Positions 23,622 through 33,482 of a DNA stretch of 64,000 bases are shown here, in pieces. A program made the position numbers and the translations under genes. Origin of the DNA: Ypsolopha sequella. Taxonomy: Eukaryota > Arthropoda > Insecta > Lepidoptera > Ypsolophidae. The notes below the pieces were generated by a model that saw nothing but the letters and a program-made list of their open reading frames with translations, was not told where the DNA came from and searched no databases. Location of the stretch: contig OW204000.1 in NCBI GenBank assembly GCA_934047225.1, positions 12,232,001 to 12,296,000 on the forward strand. Direction: 5' to 3'. The first letter of the stretch is position 1. Every line of letters begins with the position of its first letter.

Positions 23622-23770
23622 AACTAGCTTTTGCTCGCGGCTTCGCCCACGCTGATAAAGTAGCCTATGTATCTATGCAAAATTCACATCGATCCATTGC
23701 TCCTTTGCTGCGTGAAAGAAAAACAAACCAACTAACACACTTTCGCATTTATAATAGGGATACGGATGTA
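23622..23770 (+). repeat. LINE/SINE fragment of the 'ttttgctcgcggcttcgccc' type
   Basis: 'actagcttttgctcgcggct' followed by 'tcgcccacg', 'gtagcctatgt' and ending 'actttcgcatttataat' is a fragment I recognise as widespread in insect genomes. It is probably the 3' part of a non-LTR retroelement. About 150 bp remain. Confidence 0.65.
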
Positions 23771-25156
23771 CGGATTGTAGTACATAAATCTGTTATAGGT
23801 TTTCTTCTTTGCTATTCGTTTGCTTTATCAACAAACATATAACTAATAATAATTAATAGTACATAAAATAATATAGTGTTTGTGCTACATAATTATTTTT
23901 AAGGTCGTATTGGGGTTAAAGTGGCTTATCGCTTGTTCTTTGGCATGCATGAAGCATTTGAAAACAAAGTGTTAGTTATTATTTAAGGATTTGTTAGTAA
24001 AAACAACAGTTTGCAAGTAAATATTTTACTATCGCAGCTATTACAGAAATTTCCGCTTCTAGGAAGATATGAATTTACTTGAGAACACACGTGAATGCAA
24101 TAAATAACTCTATCCAACTCAACTGTAGGTATTGTTTATTTCATACAAAGATTCTAACAATGTAGTTGGAAACATATTTGTACATGTATTATTCACAAAA
24201 CGAATTGTAGGACTGGTAATATGGTTAGCTAGACAAATATTCTTTTTTAAACTGAACAAACATTTTCACGTTACGAAATACGGTTTAATGGTTCATTTGT
24301 ATCGAGAATTTTTCGTACATTTTTAACGTTATTTATTTTGCAAAGAGGCACAAACGAAACTATCACGCTGCCTGTAAAACCAGATAATTCTTCGTAGGCT
24401 TCATACGGATTTCCGTACGACTATCTCAAAAGACCAACATGAGTATTATCATGAAACAATCGACCCATGTAACTGATGTCCTCCAAGGCTTCAATTGCAA
24501 GGTCTGCTGAGCACCACCTGCCAACACTAATCAAACTATGTAATTACCGTACAATCGCACCAACCTTGACTTTAAATTCGGTTATTTATATAGCTTTTTG
24601 TCCGTCTAAGGCTGTAATTTGATTTGAAGGTACTGCGATATTTCACAAGACTTCGCTAACAGGCTCGAGGGTTTGTATCTACTTCAATTTACGTAAGAGA
24701 TTGACTATTTTATGTTTCTATCTACGATTAAAACCTATTTCGAGATTTAATTTTCCTCTACAATCAACTTGGCTTCCTACTTGAAAACAATATTGATTTT
24801 CTCATTTCATTAGACTTCGTTTTATTAAAATCATAAACTGTAAATCGCTAGCCTGATCGCCTTGGGTACTTTGATAGAGAATATTGTTTGCTATAAAATC
24901 GAGATGGTAATCGTAAAATTCTAGGCTCAGACTAAGGCCAAGTGCGTTATCTTCTAGACTGATTATAAGAATTGCTGTATTCATTACTTTGATCCCTTCG
25001 GCCTCCCAACGAATGGCTCATAATCTCATATCCACGAGATTACATGTTGCCTATAAGCTTCTAGAAGTTAATTTTAAAATTTGTTATTTTTTTTAATATT
25101 ATTAGACTTCATTACAAACTAGAAAAGATCAATCAGAAACAAATTTGAAGTAAAAT
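23771..25156. other. No supported feature
   Basis: AT-rich; ORFs of 60-64 codons are chance length. Confidence 0.4.
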
Positions 25157-25223
25157 TCCTCGGGCCAGGATTCGAACCTGCAACCTCTTGCTTTCATGAA
25201 AAGTACCAATTGCGCCACCGAGG
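25157..25223 (-). tRNA. tRNA-like sequence, probably pseudogene or SINE head
   Basis: On the minus strand it starts CCTCGGT and ends CCGAGGA, giving six acceptor pairs. An A-box-like TGGCGCAATTGG and a perfect B box GGTTCGAATCC are present. The anticodon loop would read CAT in TTCATGA, with four of five stem pairs. It is only 67 nt because the D arm lacks its 3' strand, so a functional tRNA is unlikely. No terminator-like T run follows immediately. Confidence 0.4.
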
Positions 25224-27254
25224 TACTCCTCCTCGAATTTTTCCACCATACCTGTCCACTGAATTTTTGTAACAACTAAATACACTAGCTGGTTATGCAC
25301 ATATTGGACGCTCACGAGGGCGTTATGCGTAATGTACTCTACGAATATTTAGAGTATACAAAGCGGTGGACGTCGCTATAAAAACATATAATTTTAGTTA
25401 AATTTTTCTTTAAAATCTTTCTCTCTTTTCTTTTATTCCGTTCGACTATCTGTTCGTATTAAGTCTTATATCTGAAGCGTAGGATCGGATGACACTAGAT
25501 GGATGGCCCAAGATATATCAAGATCACAGATTAATGTGACGCGTGCCTGTCATCTATATAGCCTTGGCGGGTTTCTCTGGGCCAGTGGGCCGACTGTCTC
25601 CATTCCACTGCACAGGTGATGACCCGACATGATAAGTAGATCCAAAACTTAAACATGAATGAGCTGTAAAAGCTGTGAACTTGGCAGTAAAGTTGCTCTA
25701 GACAACTTTATGTTGCGAACTCGTCTTATTAAATTAATGATTTGAGTAAAAAAGGGACCATAAACTTGGGAACGTAGAACTTTGAGACAAATAAGAAATT
25801 TTATGGTTTAACTGAACTCATCCATGCTATTTTAGACATCAGTTAGAGTCCTAAAATAGCTGACAAATCTCAGAACAGCCGAGTGAATTCAAACAAAACG
25901 ATAATGCCACTTCACATTGCAAAGTCACGATTCCACTTTTAATTCTCTCTTCAAACATTGAGTGTAGTGGCTAGATGGGAAAGTAAATAGGAAACCAGGT
26001 GGAAATCAGAACCGAAGTCAGCACAACCGCAGCCGGTCGACACGGCCTCATTGGCGGAGCCGGAATCACGACATTTCACCATAAAATATCGACCTGGCTT
26101 TTACTTTGGCACCTGCTAAACTCAAACAGGAACTCTCGATGTGTGATGAAGTGTCTCTGGAATGAACTACACCCTTGGCAGGAAGGAACTTAGTACCAGG
26201 TAGCATGAACGTAACTGTCTTTAACTTAGTGACAGTAACTAAAATATATGGAACAATTTTACATTTTCAAGTTTTATACCTAGTCTGTTATTTGGAAAAG
26301 AAGCGGCTTTATATTTTGAATTACGATTTTGTACCGCTCAAACATCAAGTAGAAATGTAGATTCAAAGAAGGAGTATTTATTAGTAAATCCATTGATAGC
26401 TATCTTATCCAACCTAACTGGTTTAGACAGTAATAGTCAGGTAGGTCAGTAACCTAATAAACATAGATATTACAGACCCGACACGCAGTTAGAAACCTAC
26501 TGTAAGAACCAATTTACTGATACTGGTATTTGTCAGCACTTGTGGAAATCGCATTACGTGTGTTCTCAATTTATTGGAAAAAGTGATGAATATAAATCTC
26601 TTTACCTAGTCAATAAATATAATGTTATGACTTCTTCGTCTTTTATAAAATAACATGTATGATAAAAAATGTTGTGAAACATATTTCGAGCCCTATCCTG
26701 AGCCTATATTAGTCACATTTTACCTTATCAAGAAAGAATGAAAGTAAAAATTACAGATTTTTTCCTCTCTTGATATGATTTCCGGGGAATGTATTCATTT
26801 TCTATCGTGCAAACATATGTTTTTCTCATCTTCTATATATATATTATATTATATCCACATATACATTCATATCCACGAAATACTACTCGCAAAACAAGGT
26901 TTACCAGCAAATTATGTCTATTTTGTTTCGAATTGTCCTAGATAGGGAAGAGAGAGATAATGCTGGGGTAACATCCTAGGCAAAACTCGTGCATGTTAAT
27001 TTGGAACTAACGCAATTGTACTGCGCGTGTTGTTCTAATAAGGTGTTATCAAGGTATCGTATGTACCAGTATCTCTACCTAGGTAAGAATACACATATTA
27101 CATATGTTACCAAACAAGCTAAACGGAGCAATGCGTTTCCTGGTAGCCTGCTGCAGATAACTTTAAAAGATAGTCTATAGATATAGGAGATACACATTCA
27201 TATGAGATATATCAGTATCCTACACAAACAGTATGAGGACTATAAGATAAAATA
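25224..27254. other. No supported feature
   Basis: Several ORFs of 60-64 codons without domain or splice support. (AT)n near 26,835. Confidence 0.4.
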
Positions 27255-27391
27255 AAAAAACTAATTTTCGATTAGGCACAACGTCCGCACAAAGTGCCGC
27301 CTTTGTACACTGTAAATTGTTTTAATGTTTTTTTTTTCATGTTTTTGTGTAAATGTACATTAAGTGTAATAAATAAAAAAAATAAAAAAAA
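27255..27391 (+). repeat. Probable retroelement 3' UTR with A-rich tail
   Basis: 'tgcaca'-poor sequence ending 'gtgtaataaataaaaaaaat' then 'aaaaaaa' looks like the 3' end of a jockey-like LINE or a processed transcript. The tail type resembles that at 42,940-42,964. No coding part is recognisable upstream. Confidence 0.4.
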
Positions 27392-27618
27392 CGTCTAAAA
27401 GGCAAAGTTGAATGAATCAAACTATATAATTATGCTAAAGAGTTGATAAAAATTCAAACTTGAGTAGTCGGTATCATGATTAAGTTCTACAAATTCAAGA
27501 ACTGACAATCAGACAAATTGGAAGAAATGTTTTAACGATCTAGTTTTGCTCAGCTATCGCTTTTATCTATGACCCACTGCTCTTGATGCGAGTATATTAT
27601 CTACTATGATAAACTCAC

Positions 27619-27861
27619 GTCCTGGATTCCACTACAAGCTTTCATAAAATAAACTAATTTAGTCGTCACCTCGCCGGCTTTCTCTAGATCTGGGCTACAG
27701 GTGATTCCAGAATTAGCAGTTTTCTCTGACCAATAACTAGCTATTTGACATGCTGAAGGGTGGATAGTAGGTTTTATGCCAATGATTAATGAATCTTGTC
27801 GTTCTGCAATGGCTTTATGGACTTCTGCTGATACTCTTTTCGCTGCTATTAACATTTTGGT
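27619..27861 (-). CDS. Candidate coding exon, unknown product
   Basis: Minus strand, 243 nt (81 codons, phase 0 to phase 0) from a possible acceptor (gtttag before 27,861) to a good donor GAC|gtgagt (27,618-27,613). An ATG in an insect-like context (accaaaATG) lies at 27,855, so it could also be a first exon. The translation (starting MLIAAKRVSAEVHKAIAERQ) has balanced composition, two Cys-containing segments and no low-complexity. No family recognised. Its phase is compatible with the candidate exon at 33,271-33,443 upstream. Homology or RNA evidence is needed. Confidence 0.35.
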
Positions 27862-28440
27862 CTAAACTCAGTACAGGCTTTGTTGGAGGCTAACTAGTGA
27901 AATAAGAAAGTTTCAGATAGAATTTAGGAGCCATAAGTTCATCATACTGTTAAGTTATAATATGATGAATAATGAATACCTATCCAATTTTAAAGGTCAT
28001 AAACGCTTTGTTGTTGTCGGCATGAAGCGAAGAAATCGTTTTGAGTAAACTATTCAGCGGTGTCACTCACTGTCGGTGATCAAACGGTCGGTCGATGTTT
28101 TTGTGTCAGCCAAAAAACCGGCAACATTGAATATAACTCGATTGTGACGTGGGTAAACCAAATAGACGTGTCTGGCAATATTAGGATGTAGAAAAAATAT
28201 TATATTCTTGACCATTTATTTTCTTTCAAGATGTTAAAATGCTGACCGATTTCATATTTTTATATAAAATAGCGTTTCGTAACGTCTCTTATCCAATAAG
28301 GTTGATTTAAATATATATAAAATAATATTAAACGTAACATCAAGACATTACTACCGTTACCGTTGACGAAAAGCGAAAGGATTTGCTTGCAATACATATT
28401 TGAAAATGCTCTGATAATCGACTTTATCATAACTACTGAT
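27862..28440. other. No supported feature
   Basis: AT-rich; 'cggtcggtcgatg' patch at 28,065 without ORF. Confidence 0.4.
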
Positions 28441-28739
28441 TTTTAGGGTTCCGTACCCAAAGGGTAACCAACGGGACCCTATTACTAAGACTCTGCTGTC
28501 CGTCTGTCTGTCTGTCCGTCTGTCACCAGGCTGTATTTCATGAACCGTGATAGTTAGACAGTTGAAATTTTCACAGATGGTGTTTCTGTTGCCGCTATAA
28601 CAACAAATACTAAAAAACAGAATAAAATAAATATTTAAGGGGGCTCCCATACAACAGACATGTTATTTTGCCGTTTTTATAGATAATGGTACGGAAGCCT
28701 TCGTGCGCAAATCCGACTCGCACTTGGCCGGTTTTTTTT
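28441..28739 (+). repeat. Family B repeat, copy 2
   Basis: Starts 'ttttagggttccgtaccc', contains 'gtctgtctgtctgtccgtct', 'catgaaccgtgatagttaga' and 'gggggctcccatacaacaga', and ends 'cgactcgcacttggccggtt' with a T run. Nearly full length. Confidence 0.9.
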
Positions 28740-29005
28740 CCCCATTTACACATTCGTTTGTATACGTGAATTGTATATATGACGCAAAAAAACATAATGA
28801 CTGGTAGTTTATACAGAAAATATCACTCATCTACCTATTACCTACGCGGCAAAAGTCACGTTTCGCGAACCTAAAAACCGAGTTCAATGTCGAGCAAATA
28901 GCTAAGAGGACACCAGATAAAGTACTCTTTATGACCAGTAGCATAAGGGTCACAATTAAAAGGTTCTTACTGAGGCTAGAAGTACATACAAACCATAATC
29001 ACTCT

Positions 29006-29433
29006 TTAAGGGGCTCCACAATGCTAAACATCAGTTTTGTATTTGATTCAGTTCCGTCAATGTAGATCGTAACAATTTGAAAATAATATGGCGTATTTCT
29101 TGACTCAAGACAATTATTAATTACACTTTAAAAATAAACATACTTTCAATCTTCTATTAATTACATTACTTTTAAAAAAGCATGAATATCACGAAAAAAG
29201 CGATTCAGTTTCCATGTTTCAAAACCGATTGAAACGAAACCAACACACGCAGATACTCACTAAAAAAAAAACATCTTTATTACATAAAGAAATTATGGTT
29301 AATTTCATAATGGAGCCGCGATTTCAAAATAACTGAAGTTTTGCGTGCGCGGTATCTGATTAGAGCAGGATAGAGAGTTAAAAAACAAACGCGTTAGAGC
29401 AGGACTGAATTTTAGCATTGTGCAGCCCCTTAA
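29006..29433 (-). mobile_element. TTAA-flanked MITE (piggyBac-like), copy 1
   Basis: 'TTAAggggctccacaatgct' at the left and 'tagcattgtgcagccccTTAA' at the right form the termini, both abutting TTAA, the piggyBac target. Internal 'gattgaaacgaaaccaacac' and 'acgcagatac' are mirrored in the copy at 33,483-34,106, so the two insertions are in opposite orientation. No transposase ORF. Confidence 0.7.
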
Positions 29434-30478
29434 ACAAATGGGCAGCGTGCGGGTTTTTGTGTGTGGGTCAGAAAATAAATTACCGAAAGCCAGGTATTGT
29501 GAATTCAGCGTATTTGTTTTTTGTAACAACTAGATAAGTGCTTAAAATATTATACAAGTTTCATGTGTTATGTTGTGTCATTCTAATAATTTTAGCCTTC
29601 GATTTCCCAAAATGTTTGTTAATTAAAAGGTATTTTAGTTTTGAACACTTGGCAAGTCACGATTTTATTGCCACATCTAAGGAAGATGACCTGTGAAACT
29701 CCTAAAAGTTTAGGTAATAATGATATTTGAACATAGAGGCCGTACCAAATGAGTTACAACAAAACTCCTCATATGGTTTCCATCACACATAAATAGAACA
29801 AGTTTACACCAAGATTCCTAGAAGAATCCTAGAGATATGTTTAGACCACAGATTACACTGATCTAGACCAGACATGTATGTACTCGACGTCTGACCTACA
29901 TCCTAATAACGGGATGTAAATACAAACAGGTGCTAGATTTATTTACCTGTAAAATTGTCTTTAAATGAATATCCTTCGCTTACCGTTCTGATTAAGCTCA
30001 TCGAAATTGATCCAGATTCACAAACATTTTGACATGGTTACTTTCATTAACACAGCCAGTCATACAGGAGATCAGAAAAAGACGTGCAGTATTTGCAAAA
30101 CTCTCTAGAATAAAAATTGCCGTTTAGTTACGTTCGTATAAGTTTTATAGATCTTTTTCTGACACGAGTTTTGACCTGGTGATTGAAATAACTGTATTTT
30201 TCTATAAAAAGAGATCTGGATATCATACCTATTGAAGCACTTAGAACTTTTGACCTATAAATTTTTTTTACTTTACGAGTTTACATTTTACGAGTATTTA
30301 TGTTTTAAAATTATTTAGAATGCAAGTGCAATTATTTTAGTTTGTAGTGTTATTTAATGTCTCACACGTGTATTCATGTGAACGTGATTATAAAATCTAC
30401 ATGTATAACTATGTATTTTAAATTTTCAATATACAAATTGCACTACAACATCATGATGAAACCAAAGATCAACATTTT
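29434..30478. other. No supported feature
   Basis: AT-rich, no family recognised. Confidence 0.4.
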
Positions 30479-30667
30479 TCATGTCTGCCCAAATGTCTCC
30501 ACTTGTAATATTGATGGATAAAAATGACCGAGAGACAATTCATTGTCATCACCTCTTCTTTGTTCATGCAATCTATTTTTATTGTAAGCTCTTTTAACTA
30601 TATCGAACAAATAACAATAGAAGTGGTCTAGCTGAATTGCAGCACATCCATATTGGTCGCTTCCCAT
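30479..30667 (-). CDS. Weak small ORF candidate (62 codons)
   Basis: ATG at 30,667 with an in-frame TGA three codons upstream, and a stop at 30,479. The peptide is Tyr/His-rich near the N-terminus (QLDHFYCYLFDIVKRAYNKN) followed by a charged RRGDDNE segment. Composition is less random than neighbouring ORFs but there is no signal peptide, domain or splice evidence. It may be chance. Confidence 0.2.
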   Translation of the reverse strand: MGSDQYGCAAIQLDHFYCYLFDIVKRAYNKNRLHEQRRGDDNELSLGHFYPSILQVETFGQT

Positions 30668-30924
30668 CCCACGTCACATCTGTCTTTCAAAGTTTCAATC
30701 CGTATTACCGCAGAGTGGCTGCAATTTGTAGGGTCAGCAATTGATGTGCCTGCCGGGAAAACCTAGTTTGAAATTCTTATTGACTCGGATTTGTGCACTG
30801 AATTGCCAATATAAAGTAGAATGAAACTTATTATTTACCTTAGTAGAAAATATAATTGAATTGCTACTATTTGGTATATTTTTAATCCCTTAATTTTTCT
30901 CCCAACTACTATTATTTTTATAGA

Positions 30925-30940
30925 ATTAAATGAGACTTGA
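30925..30940 (+). repeat. Target duplication of Penelope element, left copy
   Basis: attaaatgagacttga here is repeated at 32,403-32,418, so the ends of the 1.46 kb insertion are set by a 16 bp direct repeat. The first bases overlap the palindrome arm by microhomology. Confidence 0.85.
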
Positions 30941-31035
30941 TATGAATAAATATAACCTTAGCTATATAAGCTTTTTATTTGTAGTTTTAAGCAATTATAA
31001 TAGTTAAAAAAAGACAAACTATATTTTTTCGAAAT

Positions 31036-31067
31036 ATTTCGGCCTCATCAGTGAGGCCGTCATCAGT
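31036..31067 (-). ncRNA. Hammerhead-ribozyme-like core (Penelope copy 2)
   Basis: Minus strand CTGATGA, stem GGCCTC, loop ACTGAT, stem GAGGCC, then GAAAT. Downstream 'atattt cgaaa aaatat a' could form stem III with an AUA cleavage triplet. Stem I cannot be paired convincingly. The core is identical to that in copy 1 and has a covarying relative at 51,499-51,531. Confidence 0.5.
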
Positions 31068-31270
31068 CGAGTTGACAGGTAATAATTATAAAAAAAATTA
31101 TAAAAAAATATATATGAAAACAAGTTGGTACAGTCTGAAAAATGATAGGAACTATTTACATAAAAAAAAAAAAAAAAAAAAAAATGATGAAAGAAAGGTG
31201 GTAAAATAAAAAAAGAAAAGAAACAGTTTGGAGGGGAGTACTTGTTGATTGGGTCAGTTGGTCGAGTCTG

Positions 31271-31921
31271 TCAGTGCTGTCTGTTGAGTCCGGGTCCATA
31301 ATGTGCGCCAAGTGACCAGATATATGCTGTCTCCCAGGTCCTAAGTTCTATGTCGGTCAATGGTGGAGTGAATGATTTAATGATGCGGACTGTGAAGCAG
31401 TTGTTGAAAAGTTGGTTGTGGAAGCGGGTGTGTGTCGGGATGGGTAGGATGTTGTTTTGTATAGTGTCTGATGTGTGTCTGTGGTGGTTCATGCGGATGT
31501 GTAATGGGTTCTTGGTTTCACCTATGTAGAATGCCGGGCAATGTCGGCATTCCAATAGGTAGATGCAGTTTTCGGTTTTGCATGTCGTGTTCGATTGTGT
31601 TTTGTATGTGTTTGTGGTGTGGTGTGTATTGATTTGTGTGGCTGTATTGATTAGAATGCAAGTTTTGCAGCGTGGCCGTCGGCATGGGGAGGTGCCAGTG
31701 TATGAGTTTGAATTTTGGATGTCAGTAGGTTGTTTAGTTTTATTGAGTGTGCATACTACTGACATCCAAAATTCAAACTCATACACTGGCACCTCCCCAT
31801 GCCGACGGCCACGCTGCAAAACTTGCATTCTAATCAATACAGCCACACAAATCAATACACACCACACCACAAACACATACAAAACACAATCGAACACGAC
31901 ATGCAAAACCGAAAACTGCAT
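31271..31921 (-). CDS. Penelope GIY-YIG endonuclease fragment, left arm
   Basis: Mirror-image twin of the plus-strand ORF at 31,563-32,213. Only the part within the left arm (about residue 65 to the end, 31,728 down to 31,271) is true Penelope sequence. The first ~64 codons read the antisense of the other arm and exist only because of the palindrome. Domains: a Cys-rich CRRPRCKTC motif, then CIYLLECRHC and FYIGET (the GIY-YIG signature), a downstream Arg (HIRMNHH) and a Glu (RTWETAY). This nuclease would nick target DNA for retrotransposition. No reverse transcriptase is encoded, so the copy is non-autonomous. Confidence 0.7.
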   Translation of the reverse strand: MQFSVLHVVFDCVLYVFVVWCVLICVAVLIRMQVLQRGRRHGEVPVYEFEFWMSVVCTLNKTKQPTDIQNSNSYTGTSPCRRPRCKTCILINTATQINTHHTTNTYKTQSNTTCKTENCIYLLECRHCPAFYIGETKNPLHIRMNHHRHTSDTIQNNILPIPTHTRFHNQLFNNCFTVRIIKSFTPPLTDIELRTWETAYIWSLGAHYGPGLNRQH

Positions 31922-32213
31922 CTACCTATTGGAATGCCGACATTGCCCGGCATTCTACATAGGTGAAACCAAGAACCCATTACACATCCGCATGAACCAC
32001 CACAGACACACATCAGACACTATACAAAACAACATCCTACCCATCCCGACACACACCCGCTTCCACAACCAACTTTTCAACAACTGCTTCACAGTCCGCA
32101 TCATTAAATCATTCACTCCACCATTGACCGACATAGAACTTAGGACCTGGGAGACAGCATATATCTGGTCACTTGGCGCACATTATGGACCCGGACTCAA
32201 CAGACAGCACTGA
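31563..32213 (+). CDS. Penelope GIY-YIG endonuclease fragment, right arm
   Basis: 216 codons. Residues 1-64 are antisense of the left arm and spacer; residues from about 65 are the real Penelope ORF end. Visible features: CRRPRCKTC (80-88), a second Cys pair TCKTENC (113-119), then IY at 120-121 and YIG at 132-134 of the GIY-YIG fold, Arg 143 and Glu 193/197 as likely catalytic positions. The intact catalytic pattern and identity with the twin suggest a young copy. A full Penelope protein has an N-terminal reverse transcriptase of several hundred residues, missing here. The ATG is an artefact of the palindrome, so a 3'-terminal fragment is the better description. Confidence 0.7.
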   Translation: MQFSVLHVVFDCVLYVFVVWCVLICVAVLIRMQVLQRGRRHGEVPVYEFEFWMSVGCLVLLSVHTTDIQNSNSYTGTSPCRRPRCKTCILINTATQINTHHTTNTYKTQSNTTCKTENCIYLLECRHCPAFYIGETKNPLHIRMNHHRHTSDTIQNNILPIPTHTRFHNQLFNNCFTVRIIKSFTPPLTDIELRTWETAYIWSLGAHYGPGLNRQH

Positions 32214-32402
32214 CAGACTCGACCAACTGACCCAATCAACAAGTACTCCCCTCCAAACTGTTTCTTTTCTTTTTTTATTTTACCACCTTTCTTTCATCAT
32301 TTTTTTTTTTTTTTTTTTTTTTTTATGTAAATAGTTCCTATCATTTTTCAGACTGTACCAACTTGTTTTCATATATATTTTTTTATAATTTTTTTTATAA
32401 TT

Positions 32403-32418
32403 ATTAAATGAGACTTGA
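32403..32418 (+). repeat. Target duplication of Penelope element, right copy
   Basis: Second copy of attaaatgagacttga (first at 30,925). Confidence 0.85.
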
Positions 32419-32559
32419 GGATAATTCATGATTTATATAAAAACGGCTCACCTCAATACGTGTTATGATCGGGATGTTATGATACTATTATTTTATTATA
32501 ATTACTATTTTATTAACCTAAATAACGTGTACAAAACGTACATAGTTCTTGTTTATATT

Positions 32560-32902
32560 TGGTTCCGTAGCTAAAGGGCAAAACGGAGTCTTATTAACGT
32601 CACACTGCTTCCCATCCGTTCGTATGTCCATAGATGGAATTAATTACATAGTATCGGAAATTTGGATATTTCGTATAGAATTGTGTCGATTCGGTGTAAC
32701 ACGACTTAACTTATTCGACAGGACTAACCTTATTTTAAGCTTCCTGTCTTTGTCTTTTCGATACAGGAAGAAAACACAGAATGCTTAAATTAAGTTTAGT
32801 CCTGTCGAATAAGTTAAAACGTATTACACTGAATCTACACCAATATTCACCCAAAACCGAATACTGAGTCCTTGTCGCACTTGACCGGTTTTTTTTTTAA
32901 TT
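32560..32902 (+). repeat. Strongly diverged family-B-like repeat with a nested MITE
   Basis: Begins 'ggttccgtagctaaagggca' and ends 'gtcgcacttgaccggttttt', recalling family B ends, but the middle is occupied by the inverted-repeat element at 32,679-32,852. The 79-codon ORF across it is chance. Confidence 0.45.
32679..32852. mobile_element. MITE with attggtgtcgattcggtgta termini, copy 1
   Basis: 'gtgtcgattcggtgtaacac' at the left is mirrored by 'gtattacactgaatctacacc' at the right. 'acttattcgacaggactaa' is mirrored by 'ttagtcctgtcgaataagt', and 'cttcctgtctttg' sits near the centre. Copies at 34,502-34,620 and 55,591-56,192. No ORF. Confidence 0.8.
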
Positions 32903-33270
32903 ATTGGCAGCTCAGTTACAAAAAGTTCCGTTCGAGTATAAAAAATACTGGCAGGTTAGATAGAACACTGCACGGTAAAAAATAATTCAACTTTACACAG
33001 TATAACTCTACAAGTACAAGCAACAAGACACGCTAACTTTATTTATTCTTGTGTAGTGCAGTTGAAATAAATAGAGATTATTAATCTCGTTGAAATCACA
33101 TCAACTAACGTTCTAGAAAATAACAAACCCCTTTCTGCTCCGGTAGTATAAAATACTTATAGTGGAATTGCCGATGACGAAAGCCTTGAAAATTTCTATA
33201 CTTAATGTATGTATAACACCCCGAAACTTAGGTTTAGTTAAACCATCCTCTTTGAAAATGCAAAACGTAC

Positions 33271-33443
33271 ATTATAAAGTGCCGGTCGTTGTTGCTGCTG
33301 TCGGTACTTGAGCGACGAGTACGTCGGATCATTTGCATACAATCCGTCCCATACGCCTCCGTTAACAAAGCGATTACTTCCCGTTTCGCAACCTCTTACC
33401 GTTTCTATTTCCATTCCATTGATCGTTACATACTCAAAATGTA
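33271..33443 (-). CDS. Candidate internal coding exon, unknown product
   Basis: On the minus strand, acceptor tttatggtttatcctag ends at 33,444 and a donor AAT|gtacgt follows 33,271, enclosing 173 nt open in one frame (57 codons plus two bases, ending in phase 0). Translation includes VTINGMEIETVRGCETGSNR, then a Gly/Trp/Asn-containing stretch and a QQQQ run. The ETVRGC-like motif faintly recalls insect Ly6-type proteins, but the cysteine pattern is incomplete, so I give no function. The next candidate exon in the right phase is at 27,619-27,861. Confidence 0.35.
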
Positions 33444-33482
33444 CTAGGATAAACCATAAATGGGTAGAATAACATCCATTCT

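Larger units (their letters stand above)
30941..32402. mobile_element. Penelope-like element arranged as an inverted duplication
   Basis: The arms 31,081-31,728 and 31,756-32,405 are reverse complements with no difference that I saw apart from poly-A/T length (23 A versus 25 T), around a 27 bp spacer. Outside the left arm, 30,941-31,080 is a single-copy terminal region with a hammerhead-like core. Each arm carries the C-terminal GIY-YIG endonuclease part of a Penelope ORF plus 3' UTR; the reverse transcriptase is absent. Inverted or partial duplicate ends and variable target duplications are known for Penelope-like elements. High arm identity suggests recent insertion or gene conversion. Confidence 0.85.

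Noticed and set aside
27619..27861. Assignment of the 27.6 kb exon to a pseudouridine-phosphate glycosidase-like protein
   Set aside because: A faint resemblance over the first ~20 residues does not continue, so no name is given.
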